Source of the DNA: Phormidesmis priestleyi Ana
GTDB taxonomy: Bacteria; Cyanobacteriota; Cyanobacteriia; Phormidesmidales; Phormidesmidaceae
Length of the DNA: 64,000 bases
Reading direction: 5' to 3'
Assembly: GCA_001314865.1 (NCBI GenBank)
Contig: LJZR01000018.1
Coordinates: forward strand, 1 to 64,000
The translations under genes were made by a program, and so were the position numbers. This document shows, one piece after another, positions 41,842-51,566 of this stretch (positions are counted from its first letter, which is position 1; the number at the start of each line of letters is the position of its first letter). The notes under the pieces were generated by a model. That model saw only the letters and a program-made list of their open reading frames with translations. It searched no databases and was not told the DNA's origin.

Positions 41842-43263
41842 ATGCGAATTTTATTTGTGGCCGCCGAAGCCGCACCGCTGGCAAAAGTTGGCGGCATGGG
41901 CGATGTAGTGGGTTCTTTGCCTGCTGTCCTCAGAGCGATGGGCCATGATGTTCGTGTATTGATGCCTTACTACAACGTTATGGCCGACAAGTTGCCGCTG
42001 CGTGGCGAGCCGGTTTGGTGGGGAAAGGCGATGTTTAACTCATTTGCGGTGTACGAAAGCCGCCTGCCTGACACTGACGTACCGCTGTATCTGTTTGGTC
42101 ATCCCTGCTTTGACAACGGCATGATCTACGGCGGCGACGATGAAGATTGGCGATTCACCTTTTTCTCGAATGGTGCGGCTGAGTTTGCCTGGAATTACTG
42201 GAAGCCAAATATCATTCACTGTCACGACTGGCACACTGGGATGTTGCCGGTGTGGATGCATGAGGTTTCTGATATTGGCACGGTCTTTACGATTCACAAC
42301 TTGGCTTATCAGGGGCCGTGGCGCTGGTGGTTAGAGCGCAATACCTGGTGCCCGTGGTTTATGCAGGGCCACAATACAATGGCGGCTGCCTTGCAGTATG
42401 CCGATCAGGTCAATACGGTGTCGCCTACTTACGCAGAGCAAATTAAAACCCCTGAGTATGGCGAAAAGCTAGAAGGGCTGCTGTCGTTTATTAGCGGTAA
42501 GGTCAGCGGTATTGTCAATGGCATTGATGTGAGTTCCTTCAATCCGGCGACCGATCCTAGAATTGAGCATAACTATACGGCTCAAACATTAGATAAGCGC
42601 GCGAAGAACAAGGCCACCATTCAAAAGGAAATGGGCCTGAGTGAGAATCCTGACTGCTTTTTGATGGGGTTAGTAGGCAGACTGGTTGAGCAAAAGGGCA
42701 TTGACCTGATTTTGCAAACGATGGATCGCTACTTAGCCTATTCGGATGCGCAGTTTGTGATTTTAGGCACGGGCGATCGCACCTATGAAAACCAGCTGTG
42801 GGAACTGGCTGCGCGCTACCCTGGCCGGGCTAGCGCCTATATTATGTACAGCGATGCGCTTGCTCGCCGCATCTACGCAGGCTGCGACGCCTTCCTAATG
42901 CCTTCTCGATTTGAGCCCTGTGGTATCAGCCAAATGGTGGCCATGCGCTACGGCTGTGTCCCCATTGTGCGTCGCACAGGTGGCCTAGTCGATACGGTCA
43001 GCCACAACGACCCCATTAACCAGCTCGGGACCGGCTACTGCTTCGACCGCTACGAACCGTTAGACTTATTTACCTCTATGGTGCGTGCTTCAGAGGCATA
43101 TCGCTTTAAGCCTCAGTGGGAAGCGCTGCAACGGCGAGCCATGAATGAGAACTTCAGCTGGGAGCTATCGGCAATAGAATACATCAAGCTTTACAGCAAG
43201 GTCATGGGCTTACCGGCAGAAGATCAGCTACCCGTGAAGTACGGCGGCACAGTTGAGATCTAA
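41842..43263 (+). CDS. glgA: Glycogen synthase (ADP-glucose type)
   Basis: GlgA extends alpha-1,4-glucan chains using ADP-glucose during storage of photosynthate. The GT5 motif [13 protein letters not shown] lies at residues 15-27. Also present are [15 protein letters not shown], the GT-B hinge region [16 protein letters not shown] and the nucleotide-binding segment [23 protein letters not shown] with its acidic residue. The 473-residue length is normal. The ATG at 41842 directly precedes [17 protein letters not shown]. Monocistronic by spacing. Confidence 0.95.
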   Translation: MRILFVAAEAAPLAKVGGMGDVVGSLPAVLRAMGHDVRVLMPYYNVMADKLPLRGEPVWWGKAMFNSFAVYESRLPDTDVPLYLFGHPCFDNGMIYGGDDEDWRFTFFSNGAAEFAWNYWKPNIIHCHDWHTGMLPVWMHEVSDIGTVFTIHNLAYQGPWRWWLERNTWCPWFMQGHNTMAAALQYADQVNTVSPTYAEQIKTPEYGEKLEGLLSFISGKVSGIVNGIDVSSFNPATDPRIEHNYTAQTLDKRAKNKATIQKEMGLSENPDCFLMGLVGRLVEQKGIDLILQTMDRYLAYSDAQFVILGTGDRTYENQLWELAARYPGRASAYIMYSDALARRIYAGCDAFLMPSRFEPCGISQMVAMRYGCVPIVRRTGGLVDTVSHNDPINQLGTGYCFDRYEPLDLFTSMVRASEAYRFKPQWEALQRRAMNENFSWELSAIEYIKLYSKVMGLPAEDQLPVKYGGTVEI

Positions 43264-43356
43264 ACTTGAAATCTAAAACGGTTCTGAGATTTAAACAACT
43301 CAGATTTCAGTAGTTAGAACTAAAAAAATAAATCTAAAAGATTCAGCCCTAAACAC

Positions 43357-43406
43357 AGCTCAAGTCTGATCAGATATGACTCTTAATATCTGATCAGACT
43401 TGAGCT
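43357..43406. repeat. Perfect 21-bp inverted repeat with 8-base loop
   Basis: The arm 43357-43377 (agctcaagtctgatcagat plus two bases) is exactly complementary to 43386-43406. No T-run follows on either side. It lies between the convergent glgA and tRNA-Asp genes and could be a bidirectional terminator, a processing signal or a mobile palindromic repeat. Confidence 0.85.
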
Positions 43407-43513
43407 GATTAGCTCTGCCCTAAATCTCAATCAACTTAAGTCTGGTTAAAAGGGGAGTAAAACAAAAAGCTAGATTCAGAGAACTGAAATCTAGGAGTAG
43501 AGATATAACTAAA

Positions 43514-43587
43514 CGGGCCCGACGAGATTCGAACTCGCAACTTCCGCCGTGACAGGGCGGTGCTCTAACCAATTGAACTACGGGCCC
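43514..43587 (-). tRNA. tRNA-Asp (GUC)
   Basis: On the minus strand the 74-nt gene has acceptor arms GGGCCCG and CGGGCCC, D arm with AGTTCAATTGGTTAGAGCA, an anticodon stem CCGCC/GGCGG with loop CTGTCAC (anticodon GTC), and T arm GCGAGTTCGAATCTCGT. The discriminator is G and CCA is not encoded. Confidence 0.97.
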
Positions 43588-43665
43588 TTGCTGTGATGGG
43601 TTGGTAAGCTCCCCTCTCAAGGCGATCTCTATTGTGCGGATTTGAGTGCGCTTTGTCAAACAAAT

Positions 43666-43715
43666 TTTGAACTAAATATTTGAACTAAATATTTGAACTA
43701 AATATTTGAACTAAG
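43666..43715. repeat. 13-bp tandem repeat
   Basis: Three full copies and one partial copy of tttgaactaaata run head to tail in the intergenic region upstream of tRNA-Asp and the aldo/keto reductase gene. Confidence 0.85.
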
Positions 43716-43910
43716 TAATTGTCAACTTAGAGAGTGCCGTAGAGCGCCCTGTGCAAAATTCTATTTAAAAATGTCATATTTACTATCTTTACTATCTAAA
43801 GACAGGCGACAGGCGCTGCTGACGTTCTTAAACTCTCTGTAAATTGTGCAAATGGTGCGATAAATGGTGCGATAAATTACGCTCTATCCCTTGCAGTGAG
43901 TATTTATTGA

Positions 43911-43962
43911 TAATGAAAACGATTTGACGATGAAAACGATTTGATGATGAAAACGATTGAAC
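43911..43962 (+). repeat. 17-bp tandem repeat over the aldo/keto reductase start
   Basis: Three copies of a 17-bp unit containing atgaaaacgatttga start at 43913, 43930 and 43947. The first two create four-codon minimal frames (Met-Lys-Thr-Ile-stop); only the third reads on into the gene. Confidence 0.85.
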
Positions 43963-44780
43963 TTCCTTCGGGGCAGGCCATTCCGATTTTGGGGATGGGT
44001 ACTTGGGCCATGGGTGAAAAGCGCCAGCATAGGCAGGCTGAGGTAAAAGCGCTCCGTCATGGTCTAGCGCTTGGGCTGACGCTGATTGATACGGCTGAGA
44101 TGTATGGCGAGGGCGGTGCAGAAGAGGTGATTGCTGAGGCGGTGGGCGATCGCCGCTCAGAGGTTTTTTTGGTGAGCAAGGTGTATCCGCACAATGCCTC
44201 TAAAAAAGGGGCGATCGCCGCCTGTGAAAGAAGCCTCAAACGCCTTAATACTGACTATATTGATTTGTACCTTTTGCACTGGCGCAGCGCTGTGCCATTA
44301 GCAGAAACGCTCGAAGCCTTTCAAACGCTGAAGCAGGCCGGTAAAATTCGAGATTATGGCGTTAGCAACTTTGACACCGATGAGATGAAAAAGGCAGTTC
44401 AGCTGCCAGGTGGGGATGCGATCGCAACTAACCAAGTCCTCTACAACCTGAGTCGGCGTGGCATTGATCTCAATTTATTGCCTTGGTGTCAGCAGCACAA
44501 TATTCCGGTGATGGCCTATTCGCCCATTGAGCAGGGGCGGCTGCTAGGAAATTCGGCATTGGAGAAAATCGCTAAGGCTAAGGGTGTCAGTGAAGCGGCG
44601 ATCGCGATCGCTTGGTTGCTCCATCAAAACAACGTGATTGTTATCCCCAAAGCGGGCCGTATTGATCACATTGATCAAAACTACGCTGCATTGAACCTGT
44701 CATTAAGCGCTGAGGATCTAAAAACGCTAGATCATGCTTTCCCCGCCCCTGAGCGCCCGATTCCATTACAGATGTTGTAA
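43944..44780 (+). CDS. Aldo/keto reductase family oxidoreductase
   Basis: This is a TIM-barrel NADPH-dependent carbonyl reductase. The catalytic tetrad is visible: Asp in LTLIDTAEMYGEGG with the Tyr four residues later, the Lys in VFLVSKVYPHN, and the His in IDLYLLHWRS. The NADP-binding C-terminal segment VIVIPKAGRIDHI is also present. The substrate is unknown. The length (~278 residues) is usual. ATG at 43944 or 43947 is the start; the duplicated start region just upstream is unusual. Confidence 0.9.
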   Translation: MMKTIELPSGQAIPILGMGTWAMGEKRQHRQAEVKALRHGLALGLTLIDTAEMYGEGGAEEVIAEAVGDRRSEVFLVSKVYPHNASKKGAIAACERSLKRLNTDYIDLYLLHWRSAVPLAETLEAFQTLKQAGKIRDYGVSNFDTDEMKKAVQLPGGDAIATNQVLYNLSRRGIDLNLLPWCQQHNIPVMAYSPIEQGRLLGNSALEKIAKAKGVSEAAIAIAWLLHQNNVIVIPKAGRIDHIDQNYAALNLSLSAEDLKTLDHAFPAPERPIPLQML

Positions 44781-44835
44781 TACCGAATCAGACAATCACG
44801 ATTTGGTCGTTAGACCCCAAAGCTAGAACCCGAAG

Positions 44836-46386
44836 TTAGACCCAAAATTCTTGAGCAAAGTTTACCAGCCAATCTTTGACGCGGTAAGTGGCTTTGCAGT
44901 CGTCTTCGTTGTAACGCAGGATGGTATTTAAATAGGTGCGATCGCCCGTCCGCAACCAATCGTCATACCAGCAAATTGACTGTGCTCCGTTGGCATCTTC
45001 ATCGCGCCATTCAAACCCCATCCATCTAGCCAAATGCTTAAGCGCATAGCTCTCGACTGGCAGCGCGACCGAATCGACAATATGTTTATGAATATCTATA
45101 AAACGATCTAACAGCTGTTCTATATCGACCCCTTGGTTGCCATATAGCTCGCCCAGCCTTTTAACGGTCTGTGCTTCATAAGGGCAAAAATGATAGATCG
45201 GCGCGTTGGCGTAGCTATCGACTAAGGCTAAAAAGCTAAACCAAGCCGCTTCTTCTTGTTCAGGTGTTTCGGCAACCAGCGCATGAAAGGTCTCTTCCTG
45301 AGTGGTGTGGTTCACCACCAAGACGCCATGCAGATAAATCAGGTCTTTGTCGGGAGCCGCTTCAATATCGAAATAGAGATCAATCTCGGTGGTCGGAATG
45401 TGATTGGGCGTAAGCGGAAAAGTATTTTGATGCAGCTGAGCGATCGCACTCCCTGTCCAGTTGGCTTGGGCCTGAAAAACCATTTTCTCGGTTATAAACT
45501 CTTCTACCGCTAGCTCATAAGCTAACCGCGTTGGCTGCGACTTGGCCAACGCCTCAACGGTAGTAATGCCCATCTCTACCAGCGTGGGATAACGCGTTTT
45601 TGTTACGCCCGGTAGCAGCGACAAATGGTTGGTCGCCTTAGCTGTTTCGTAGCAATGGCTCAGCCAAGGGCACATGTCACAGCGACTTCGAGAGATGAAC
45701 ACTTCCGGCGGCTCGGCATGGGTGAGAATGCCATTGTGTAAGTCTAAGCAGTCGTCTAAGGCCGCTTGCAGCTTAGGCACATAGCGCTCAAGGCTGACGG
45801 CATACTGTTTTTCTTTCAGCAATAGCCATGCGGTTTCGGGCCATACCCCCTGTACTTCAGCCAGGACATAGGCGTTAAAGGCAGCAACGAGCTGATATTC
45901 AGGCTTGGGCTTTTTACCCAATTTGACGTTATAAGGCACGTAGTACCAGTCGCCGAGCCAAGAGTTACCAGAGTGCTTAACCAGCACATCGGGTTCGCTT
46001 CGATACTTGATGTTGCCGGGGCCTTCAGCAATCAGAACGCCGCGATAAATCGTCTCTACGCCCGCTTGCATCATGCGCCAAACCTCGTTGGCACCGGCTT
46101 GCCAGTCAAATTTTTCGTAGATGGGCTGGCTCAGCGGGGCAAATTGCGCCAGCATCGCCTGCCGATGCTCAGCGCTGTCTTCTCTTAGCTTTACAAAATA
46201 GTCGCTAGGCGGATCTTTGAGTGCGGCGTCTCCGTAGCTGTCGAGATATAGGCGACGCCGACAGCGATGGTAGTGAAACAGCATGTGGTCAGTGAACCAA
46301 GCTGGAGTCGTTTCGACGGCAGCGATGGGCTGGGCGGTAACCACGGAAGTCGGTGAATTTCGCCGTGCAGTTGACAAACTGACCAA
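44836..46386 (-). CDS. TM0106-family RecB-like nuclease
   Basis: The 516-residue protein has an N-terminal RecB/Cas4-like nuclease part with YHRCRRRLYLDSYGD and the cysteine motif SRCDMCPWLSHC that suggests an iron-sulfur cluster. A C-terminal RNase H-like exonuclease domain begins with IDLYFDIEAAPDKDLIYLHG (D-x-E) and continues with YRYNEDDCKAT-like residues (RYNEDDCKATYRVKDW) holding the last acidic residues. The function in DNA or RNA repair is not established. It is convergent with the aldo/keto reductase gene; small membrane and flavoprotein genes lie upstream on the same strand. Confidence 0.85.
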   Translation of the reverse strand: MVSLSTARRNSPTSVVTAQPIAAVETTPAWFTDHMLFHYHRCRRRLYLDSYGDAALKDPPSDYFVKLREDSAEHRQAMLAQFAPLSQPIYEKFDWQAGANEVWRMMQAGVETIYRGVLIAEGPGNIKYRSEPDVLVKHSGNSWLGDWYYVPYNVKLGKKPKPEYQLVAAFNAYVLAEVQGVWPETAWLLLKEKQYAVSLERYVPKLQAALDDCLDLHNGILTHAEPPEVFISRSRCDMCPWLSHCYETAKATNHLSLLPGVTKTRYPTLVEMGITTVEALAKSQPTRLAYELAVEEFITEKMVFQAQANWTGSAIAQLHQNTFPLTPNHIPTTEIDLYFDIEAAPDKDLIYLHGVLVVNHTTQEETFHALVAETPEQEEAAWFSFLALVDSYANAPIYHFCPYEAQTVKRLGELYGNQGVDIEQLLDRFIDIHKHIVDSVALPVESYALKHLARWMGFEWRDEDANGAQSICWYDDWLRTGDRTYLNTILRYNEDDCKATYRVKDWLVNFAQEFWV

Positions 46387-46466
46387 GACCGGAAACTACT
46401 CTGCTAGCGTAGCGTATTTAGCGCCTGCTTCGTTGCGCTCATATCCTGCTAAAAGGCGTTGCCTCG

Positions 46467-46688
46467 CTACAATTTTCCCCGGCTCACTAACCCTAAAATC
46501 CCGGCAGTTCCGATTCCGCCACAGATGAGTAGGGCCGTTGCCATAACGGGCGCATTGTTGAAGTTAAACAGCCCAAACACAATTAATGCTGTCACCATCG
46601 ATATCATGACGATCTTGGACGCCTGACTCAGCCTGTTGCCAATTTGCATTAGGCGCCGACTGTCTTTCTTGGGAAGTTGTTCAGACAT
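46467..46688 (-). CDS. Small two-span membrane protein
   Basis: The 73-residue protein has two hydrophobic helices, KIVMISMVTALIVFGLFNF and ATALLICGGIGTAGILGLV, with basic ends. A good ribosome-binding site (AGGAG, six bases before the ATG) precedes it. It follows the flavoprotein gene by 22 bp on the same strand and so is probably co-transcribed. No family name is known to me. Confidence 0.72.
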   Translation of the reverse strand: MSEQLPKKDSRRLMQIGNRLSQASKIVMISMVTALIVFGLFNFNNAPVMATALLICGGIGTAGILGLVSRGKL

Positions 46689-46710
46689 GCTTGGCTCCTG
46701 ACTTGGTTGA

Positions 46711-47841
46711 CTATGCTATCAACCCTCCGCTCAGTCGCCGCATTGCTTTTTGCATCATATCGGCGTACTTTAGCTCACCTGTAAAAACCTTGAGCATTGC
46801 CTGCGTCGCTGATGGCTGAGTCAAAATTGCTTGGTAGCTTAGCTGGGGGGCGGCATAAAAAGCCTTGGCGAGTCGCGATGCTAGCTTCATTTCACTCCCT
46901 AGCTCAGCTGCTATTGTTTGGGTATAGCCAGCGAGCGCAGTGGTTTCTCCATTTAAGGCTTTGCCGATTGCTTCAGCTGCTTTTACCCCTGTCAAGATAG
47001 AGGGACGGATGCCTTCTGCGGTCAGCGGATCGACGACGCAGGCAGCTTCTCCCGCCAGTAGTGCATTTTGAGTATGGAGCACCTGATCACCATCCCACAG
47101 GCATACAGGGTGACCGTGTTTTTGTTCGCTGGCGCCATCTACGCCAAAGGCCGTGGCGTATTCCACCATGGGTTCTACCAAGTCTCGGCCTGTTCGCTGG
47201 TTCGACCGAAACAAGCCGCTGCCAATTGAATAGCCGTCTCGTTTGGGGAAGTTCCACACATAGCCATTTTTGAGCAGGCCAAATTCAAAATGGACAATGT
47301 GGGCGTTTTCTACCACGCCTTTGGGCTCTATTTCAATTGCGCCTGCGATGCTGGTTTTTCGATTCTCAAAGCCCAGCCACTTGGCCATCGGGCCACGTCC
47401 GCCATCGGCTGCGATCGCATACTCTCCCTCAAACGTCTCACCATGGTTGGTACTCACCTGCCAGCAACCCTCTACAAACGCAATGCCAGTGACCTTAGTG
47501 GCATCGCGCAACTCGGCCCCTTGTGCCTGCGCCTGCTCCACAATGTATTGGTCAAACTCATCGCGCCGCACCATCCAAATAGGCGTGTTTAAGTCAATCT
47601 CAACGGCCCTGCCCAGCTTCCAGGTATAGCGTGCCCGAGTCACCTTTTGCGAAATTACCGGCTCAAAGTCAAAGTCAAACCAGGCCGCAATTTCGGGAGA
47701 AACGCCACCGCCACAAGGTTTGTATCGGGGCAATGACGCCTTTTCTAGTATCAGCACCCGATGGCCTTGTTTGCTCAAATGGTAGGCCGCACTCGCGCCC
47801 GCAGGCCCTGCGCCTACAACAATGCAGTCGTATCGTGGCAT
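46711..47841 (-). CDS. Geranylgeranyl reductase family flavoprotein
   Basis: The FAD-binding Rossmann motif VVGAGPAGASAAYHL is at the N-terminus, followed by the family segment LPRYKPCGGGVSPEI, and the second FAD motif LLAGEAACVVDPLTAEGIRPSI. It belongs to the geranylgeranyl/digeranylgeranyl reductase family that saturates isoprenoid chains. The 376-residue length and N-terminus differ from the chlorophyll enzyme ChlP, so it is a paralogue; the substrate may be another prenyl lipid. It is followed directly by the small two-span membrane protein gene. Confidence 0.85.
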   Translation of the reverse strand: MPRYDCIVVGAGPAGASAAYHLSKQGHRVLILEKASLPRYKPCGGGVSPEIAAWFDFDFEPVISQKVTRARYTWKLGRAVEIDLNTPIWMVRRDEFDQYIVEQAQAQGAELRDATKVTGIAFVEGCWQVSTNHGETFEGEYAIAADGGRGPMAKWLGFENRKTSIAGAIEIEPKGVVENAHIVHFEFGLLKNGYVWNFPKRDGYSIGSGLFRSNQRTGRDLVEPMVEYATAFGVDGASEQKHGHPVCLWDGDQVLHTQNALLAGEAACVVDPLTAEGIRPSILTGVKAAEAIGKALNGETTALAGYTQTIAAELGSEMKLASRLAKAFYAAPQLSYQAILTQPSATQAMLKVFTGELKYADMMQKAMRRLSGGLIA

Positions 47842-47993
47842 AGTAACAAGTCTTATTGATGATTAGCTTGTTTCAAGTTTACCCGGTTGCTTACGAGTGC
47901 TTGGTGAAAGTGGTTTGTCTACGCGCGTGAGTGGTCGGACTAATACGTATTTACAGATGAGTTTTTACAGGTGAGTTTTTACGAGGGGCGTCT

Positions 47994-48518
47994 CTATTCG
48001 CAAGCGAGCTTAATTTGGCTCACGGTATCGCCTGCAAGCCCTAGGCTAAGGGCGCATGAACCCATTGAAGGCGCGGTGTAAACGGCTTCTGTGCCGATGA
48101 TTTCGGTTGGCCCCAAAATATCAAAGGCGAGGCTGAGCGAATCGCCAGGACAAACGCCTGAAGGTGTGCAAAATTTGGGAGAGGTTGCAATGATGTCCCA
48201 CACTTGGCCGTTGGCTACAGCAATGGAAACACCGCCGTAATACAAAATTTCGTTAATGTAGGCGGTAGGGCCAACCTCTCTGCTTTTCGGTGGACCGAGG
48301 ATGCTGTAGATCTCGGACTCTGTGGTGTAAAGGGTAAGACCCGAAAGATTGAGTTCGCTAGCGTAGACGGCTCCTTTGGCTAATAGGGCGGCAGGCGGTT
48401 CGAACGGGCGAGCAGTGGTTGCGATCGCAACTGTACTCGCGATCGCAACTAAGCAAGACGACCAAAAAACTCTAAGCGCAGACTTTGTGGACTGATGGTA
48501 GATTATGGACAAGGACAT
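47994..48518 (-). CDS. Secreted protein of unknown function
   Basis: The 174-residue protein has a signal peptide (residues ~16-40, VFWSSCLVAIASTVAIATTA) and a mature part with the repeated theme TTESEIYSILGPPKSREVG and four cysteines, three of them near FCTPSGVC and SMGSC. The I-L-G-P-P segment resembles the beta-helix start of BamE/SmpA-type folds, but the assignment is weak. It is monocistronic by spacing. Confidence 0.7.
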   Translation of the reverse strand: MSLSIIYHQSTKSALRVFWSSCLVAIASTVAIATTARPFEPPAALLAKGAVYASELNLSGLTLYTTESEIYSILGPPKSREVGPTAYINEILYYGGVSIAVANGQVWDIIATSPKFCTPSGVCPGDSLSLAFDILGPTEIIGTEAVYTAPSMGSCALSLGLAGDTVSQIKLACE

Positions 48519-48883
48519 AAGGCTTTCCTGTGTAGATGCAGAAATATGTTGAGCAAAGGTGCTGACTCAGATATGTTGCTCAGATATGTTGAGCAGAGGC
48601 AGCAATTGACTGCTCAGCAACTCAGTGTTATTTCGTAGATACCTAGCTAAATGTTGGTATCTTATCGAACATGACGACACATAATTAGTTTATGTTCTTT
48701 TTTGTGATCGAGATCACTGCAAAATATTAAAATAAAATAGCCCAAAAAGTCGATGCTATCTGTTTTACAAGGGCCGTTATAAAAAAATCAATTGCCGTTG
48801 ATAGTTCAGTCAAAGTGACAGGTGCTCTCAATGCCGCGCCAAATGCCTTAATCCTTGAGTAATGCCCTTTGAGTATCTAGATA
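48519..48883. other. Intergenic region with degenerate repeats
   Basis: About 365 bp without a gene. Three copies of atatgttg(a)gca(g/a) occur at about 48545-48600. The promoter of the secreted-protein gene should be here. Confidence 0.4.
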
Positions 48884-48929
48884 AAAAATAAAGCCCTTAC
48901 TGAGATTGAACCAGTAGGGGCTTTATTTT
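48884..48929. terminator. Intrinsic terminator after tkt
   Basis: Arms aaaataaagccc and ggggctttatttt with cttactg/cagtag between them form a long stem. It works in both directions, and should end the minus-strand transketolase transcript. Confidence 0.85.
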
Positions 48930-49054
48930 ATCTATTTCTCTATTAAGAGCTATCGATTAAGGGCTATCGCTATAAGGTCAAAAGAAAGGGCAAAGAGAAA
49001 AGCAAAACCTTGCTTAGCCTCAGCGCCCTAAAATTGAGTAAATGACCCGTTCAG

Positions 49055-51067
49055 CTAGCTCAGCAGTGCATTTGCCCGATCAACGACGTTATCAATGGTG
49101 TAGCCAAACTTCTCCATCACGATACCGCCAGGAGCCGAAGCACCAAAGCCATCTACGGAAATCATGTCGCCTTCATCGCCAAAGTACTTGGCCCAGCCAA
49201 AGCTACTCATGGCTTCTACAACCAAGCGCTTTTTCACGGCTTTGGGTAGCACAGACTCTTTGTAAGCCAAATCTTGCTCTTCGTATAGCTTCCAGCAAGG
49301 CATAGAAACAACCCGAACCTTCTTACCGTCGGCTCGTAGCTTTTCAGCAGCATCTTCGCAAAGCTCGACTTCACTACCCGTTCCAATCAAAATCAGTTCA
49401 GGGCGATTGCCTTCTGAATTATCAGACATGATGTAAGCGCCCTTGGCAACAGCATCAATAGAAGACCCAGGGAGGTTGCGCAAGCCCTGACGCGAGAAAC
49501 ACATCAATGTGGGAGCCTTGCGCTTGTTCACAGCGATTTTGTACGCACCGGAAGTTTCGTTGCCATCAGCAGGGCGGATGACGTAGAGGTTCGGAATAGC
49601 GCGCAAAGAGGCGACTGTTTCTACCGGCTGGTGAGTGGGGCCGTCTTCTCCAAGGCCGATGGAGTCGTGGGTCATTACATAAATAACGCCTGCTTCGGCA
49701 AGGGCAGAGAGGCGGATAGCGCCGCGCATATAGTCGGTAAAGACTAAGAAGGTTGCACAGTAGGGAATAAGGCCGCTGTTATGCAGCGCGATGCCGTTGC
49801 AAATCGCGCCCATGCCATGCTCACGCACACCGAAGTGGATATTGCGGTTTTCATAAGCGCCTTTCTGGAAGTCGCCGGAGATTTTAAGCTCGGTAAGGTT
49901 TGAGTGGGTGAGGTCAGCAGATCCTCCAATAAGTTCAGGTAGAACAGGCGCTAAAGCGTTTAGGGTGACTTCTGAATTCTTCCGAGTCGCCAGCGCTTTG
50001 TCATCAGGCGTGTAGGTTGGCAATGCATCTTCCCAACCGTCAGGGAGCTTGCCAGAAAGGAACCGCTCAAATTCAGCTGCTTCTTCTGCATATTGAGTGC
50101 GGTAAGTGGCGAGTGTTTCTTGCCACTGGGCTTCAGCACTAGCACCGTTGTCAATGGCCTGACGATATCGGTTTAGCGCGTCTTCAGGAATTTCAAATGG
50201 GGCGTATTTCCAATCGAGATTTTCGCGGGTTGCTTTGGTCTCGTCGTCGCCTAGCATTGCGCCATGAATGCCGCCAGTTCCTGCACGGTTAGGCGATCCA
50301 TAGCCGATGGTCGTGGTTACTTTGATCATCGTTGGCTTGTCGGTGACCTTTTTGGCTTCGGCGATCGCCCGCTCAATGCCATCCAAATCAGTATTGCCAT
50401 CTTCGACATGCAACACATGCCAACCATACGCCTCAAAGCGCTTGCTCACATCTTCAGTAAAGGCAATGTCGGTTGAGCCATCAATTGATATATGGTTGTC
50501 ATCGTAAAGCGCAATCAGCTTACCGAGGCCCAGATGACCAGCCAAAGAGCAGGCCTCACTCGAAATGCCCTCCATGTTACAGCCGTCGCCCATGATGGTG
50601 TAGGTGTAATGGTCTACCACCTGACAATCGGGCTTGTTGAACTTAGCGGCCAAATGCGCTTCGGCCATCGCGAGTCCAACCGCGTTACAAATTCCTTGAC
50701 CCAAAGGTCCAGTCGTCACTTCAATGCCCGCAGTTTCAAAGTTTTCGGGGTGGCCCGGTGTGGTAGAGCCCCACTGGCGAAACTGCTGGATATCCTCTAT
50801 TGATACGCTGTCGTAGCCTGTGAGATATAGCATGGCGTACTGCAACATGCAGCCGTGACCCGCCGAGAGAACGAATCTGTCACGGTTAAACCATTGGGGA
50901 TTTTTAGGATTATGACGAATAAACTTATCCCACAGCACAAAAGACATCGGGGCTGCACCCATGGGTAAACCAGGGTGGCCTGATTTGGCTTTGTTAACGG
51001 CGTCGATAGCCAGAAAACGAATGGAATTTATGCAAAGGGTTTCAAGCGATTGAGTTGCGACAGCCAT
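49055..51067 (-). CDS. tkt: Transketolase
   Basis: This thiamine-diphosphate enzyme transfers two-carbon units in the Calvin cycle and pentose phosphate pathway. The 670-residue protein has [23 protein letters not shown] at the start, the TPP-binding motif [32 protein letters not shown] and the pyrimidine-domain glutamate region [12 protein letters not shown]. Full length and intact. It belongs to the conserved acpP-fabF-tkt group on the minus strand, but 500 bp separate it from fabF, so it probably has its own promoter. Confidence 0.97.
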   Translation of the reverse strand: MAVATQSLETLCINSIRFLAIDAVNKAKSGHPGLPMGAAPMSFVLWDKFIRHNPKNPQWFNRDRFVLSAGHGCMLQYAMLYLTGYDSVSIEDIQQFRQWGSTTPGHPENFETAGIEVTTGPLGQGICNAVGLAMAEAHLAAKFNKPDCQVVDHYTYTIMGDGCNMEGISSEACSLAGHLGLGKLIALYDDNHISIDGSTDIAFTEDVSKRFEAYGWHVLHVEDGNTDLDGIERAIAEAKKVTDKPTMIKVTTTIGYGSPNRAGTGGIHGAMLGDDETKATRENLDWKYAPFEIPEDALNRYRQAIDNGASAEAQWQETLATYRTQYAEEAAEFERFLSGKLPDGWEDALPTYTPDDKALATRKNSEVTLNALAPVLPELIGGSADLTHSNLTELKISGDFQKGAYENRNIHFGVREHGMGAICNGIALHNSGLIPYCATFLVFTDYMRGAIRLSALAEAGVIYVMTHDSIGLGEDGPTHQPVETVASLRAIPNLYVIRPADGNETSGAYKIAVNKRKAPTLMCFSRQGLRNLPGSSIDAVAKGAYIMSDNSEGNRPELILIGTGSEVELCEDAAEKLRADGKKVRVVSMPCWKLYEEQDLAYKESVLPKAVKKRLVVEAMSSFGWAKYFGDEGDMISVDGFGASAPGGIVMEKFGYTIDNVVDRANALLS

Positions 51068-51566
51068 AGCGTTTATTTTTTTAATGTGAACAGAGGGACT
51101 GTAAATCGGAGCGTTTTTTGTTTAGCGGATAAAAGATAAAGAGCGTGTAGAAGGTAAAGCGCGAAAACTCAAGAAACACAAAGCTAGATTCAAAAGCTAG
51201 GTTCAGCAGTCTCAATCAAAGTAATCTCAATCAGTCGGCTCACTCAAAGTACGTCTTAATCAAAGTGGGTCTTAACCAAAATAATCTCGGTAGTCTCGAT
51301 CATAAGCCCAAAGACTGCCGTTGTTTATTCCCTTGCACCAGATGAAAGCAGTCCTCAACCATCGTTTGGGCCTTTCAATTAAGCCATTATACCTAGGAAT
51401 CTGTAACATCCGCGACGGTTCGAGGCGACTTTATTTGCATTTGCACTGTCGCAAGAACGTTGTCGCAAGAACGCTTTAATGAATTTTGAGGAATGCCTTG
51501 AAAGCTACAGTGGCGGCCTTTAATTAAGTTTTACCGTAAGTTTTACCGAAGGTTTTACCGGTACGC
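51068..51566. other. Intergenic region with degenerate repeats upstream of tkt
   Basis: About 500 bp without a gene. Variants of tctcaatcaaagtaatct recur between 51205 and 51310. The promoter of tkt should be in the left part. Confidence 0.4.

Noticed and set aside
43666..43715. Short direct repeats considered as a CRISPR array
   Set aside because: The 13-bp units are contiguous, with no spacers, and no cas gene is present in the window. The same applies to the other tandem repeats.
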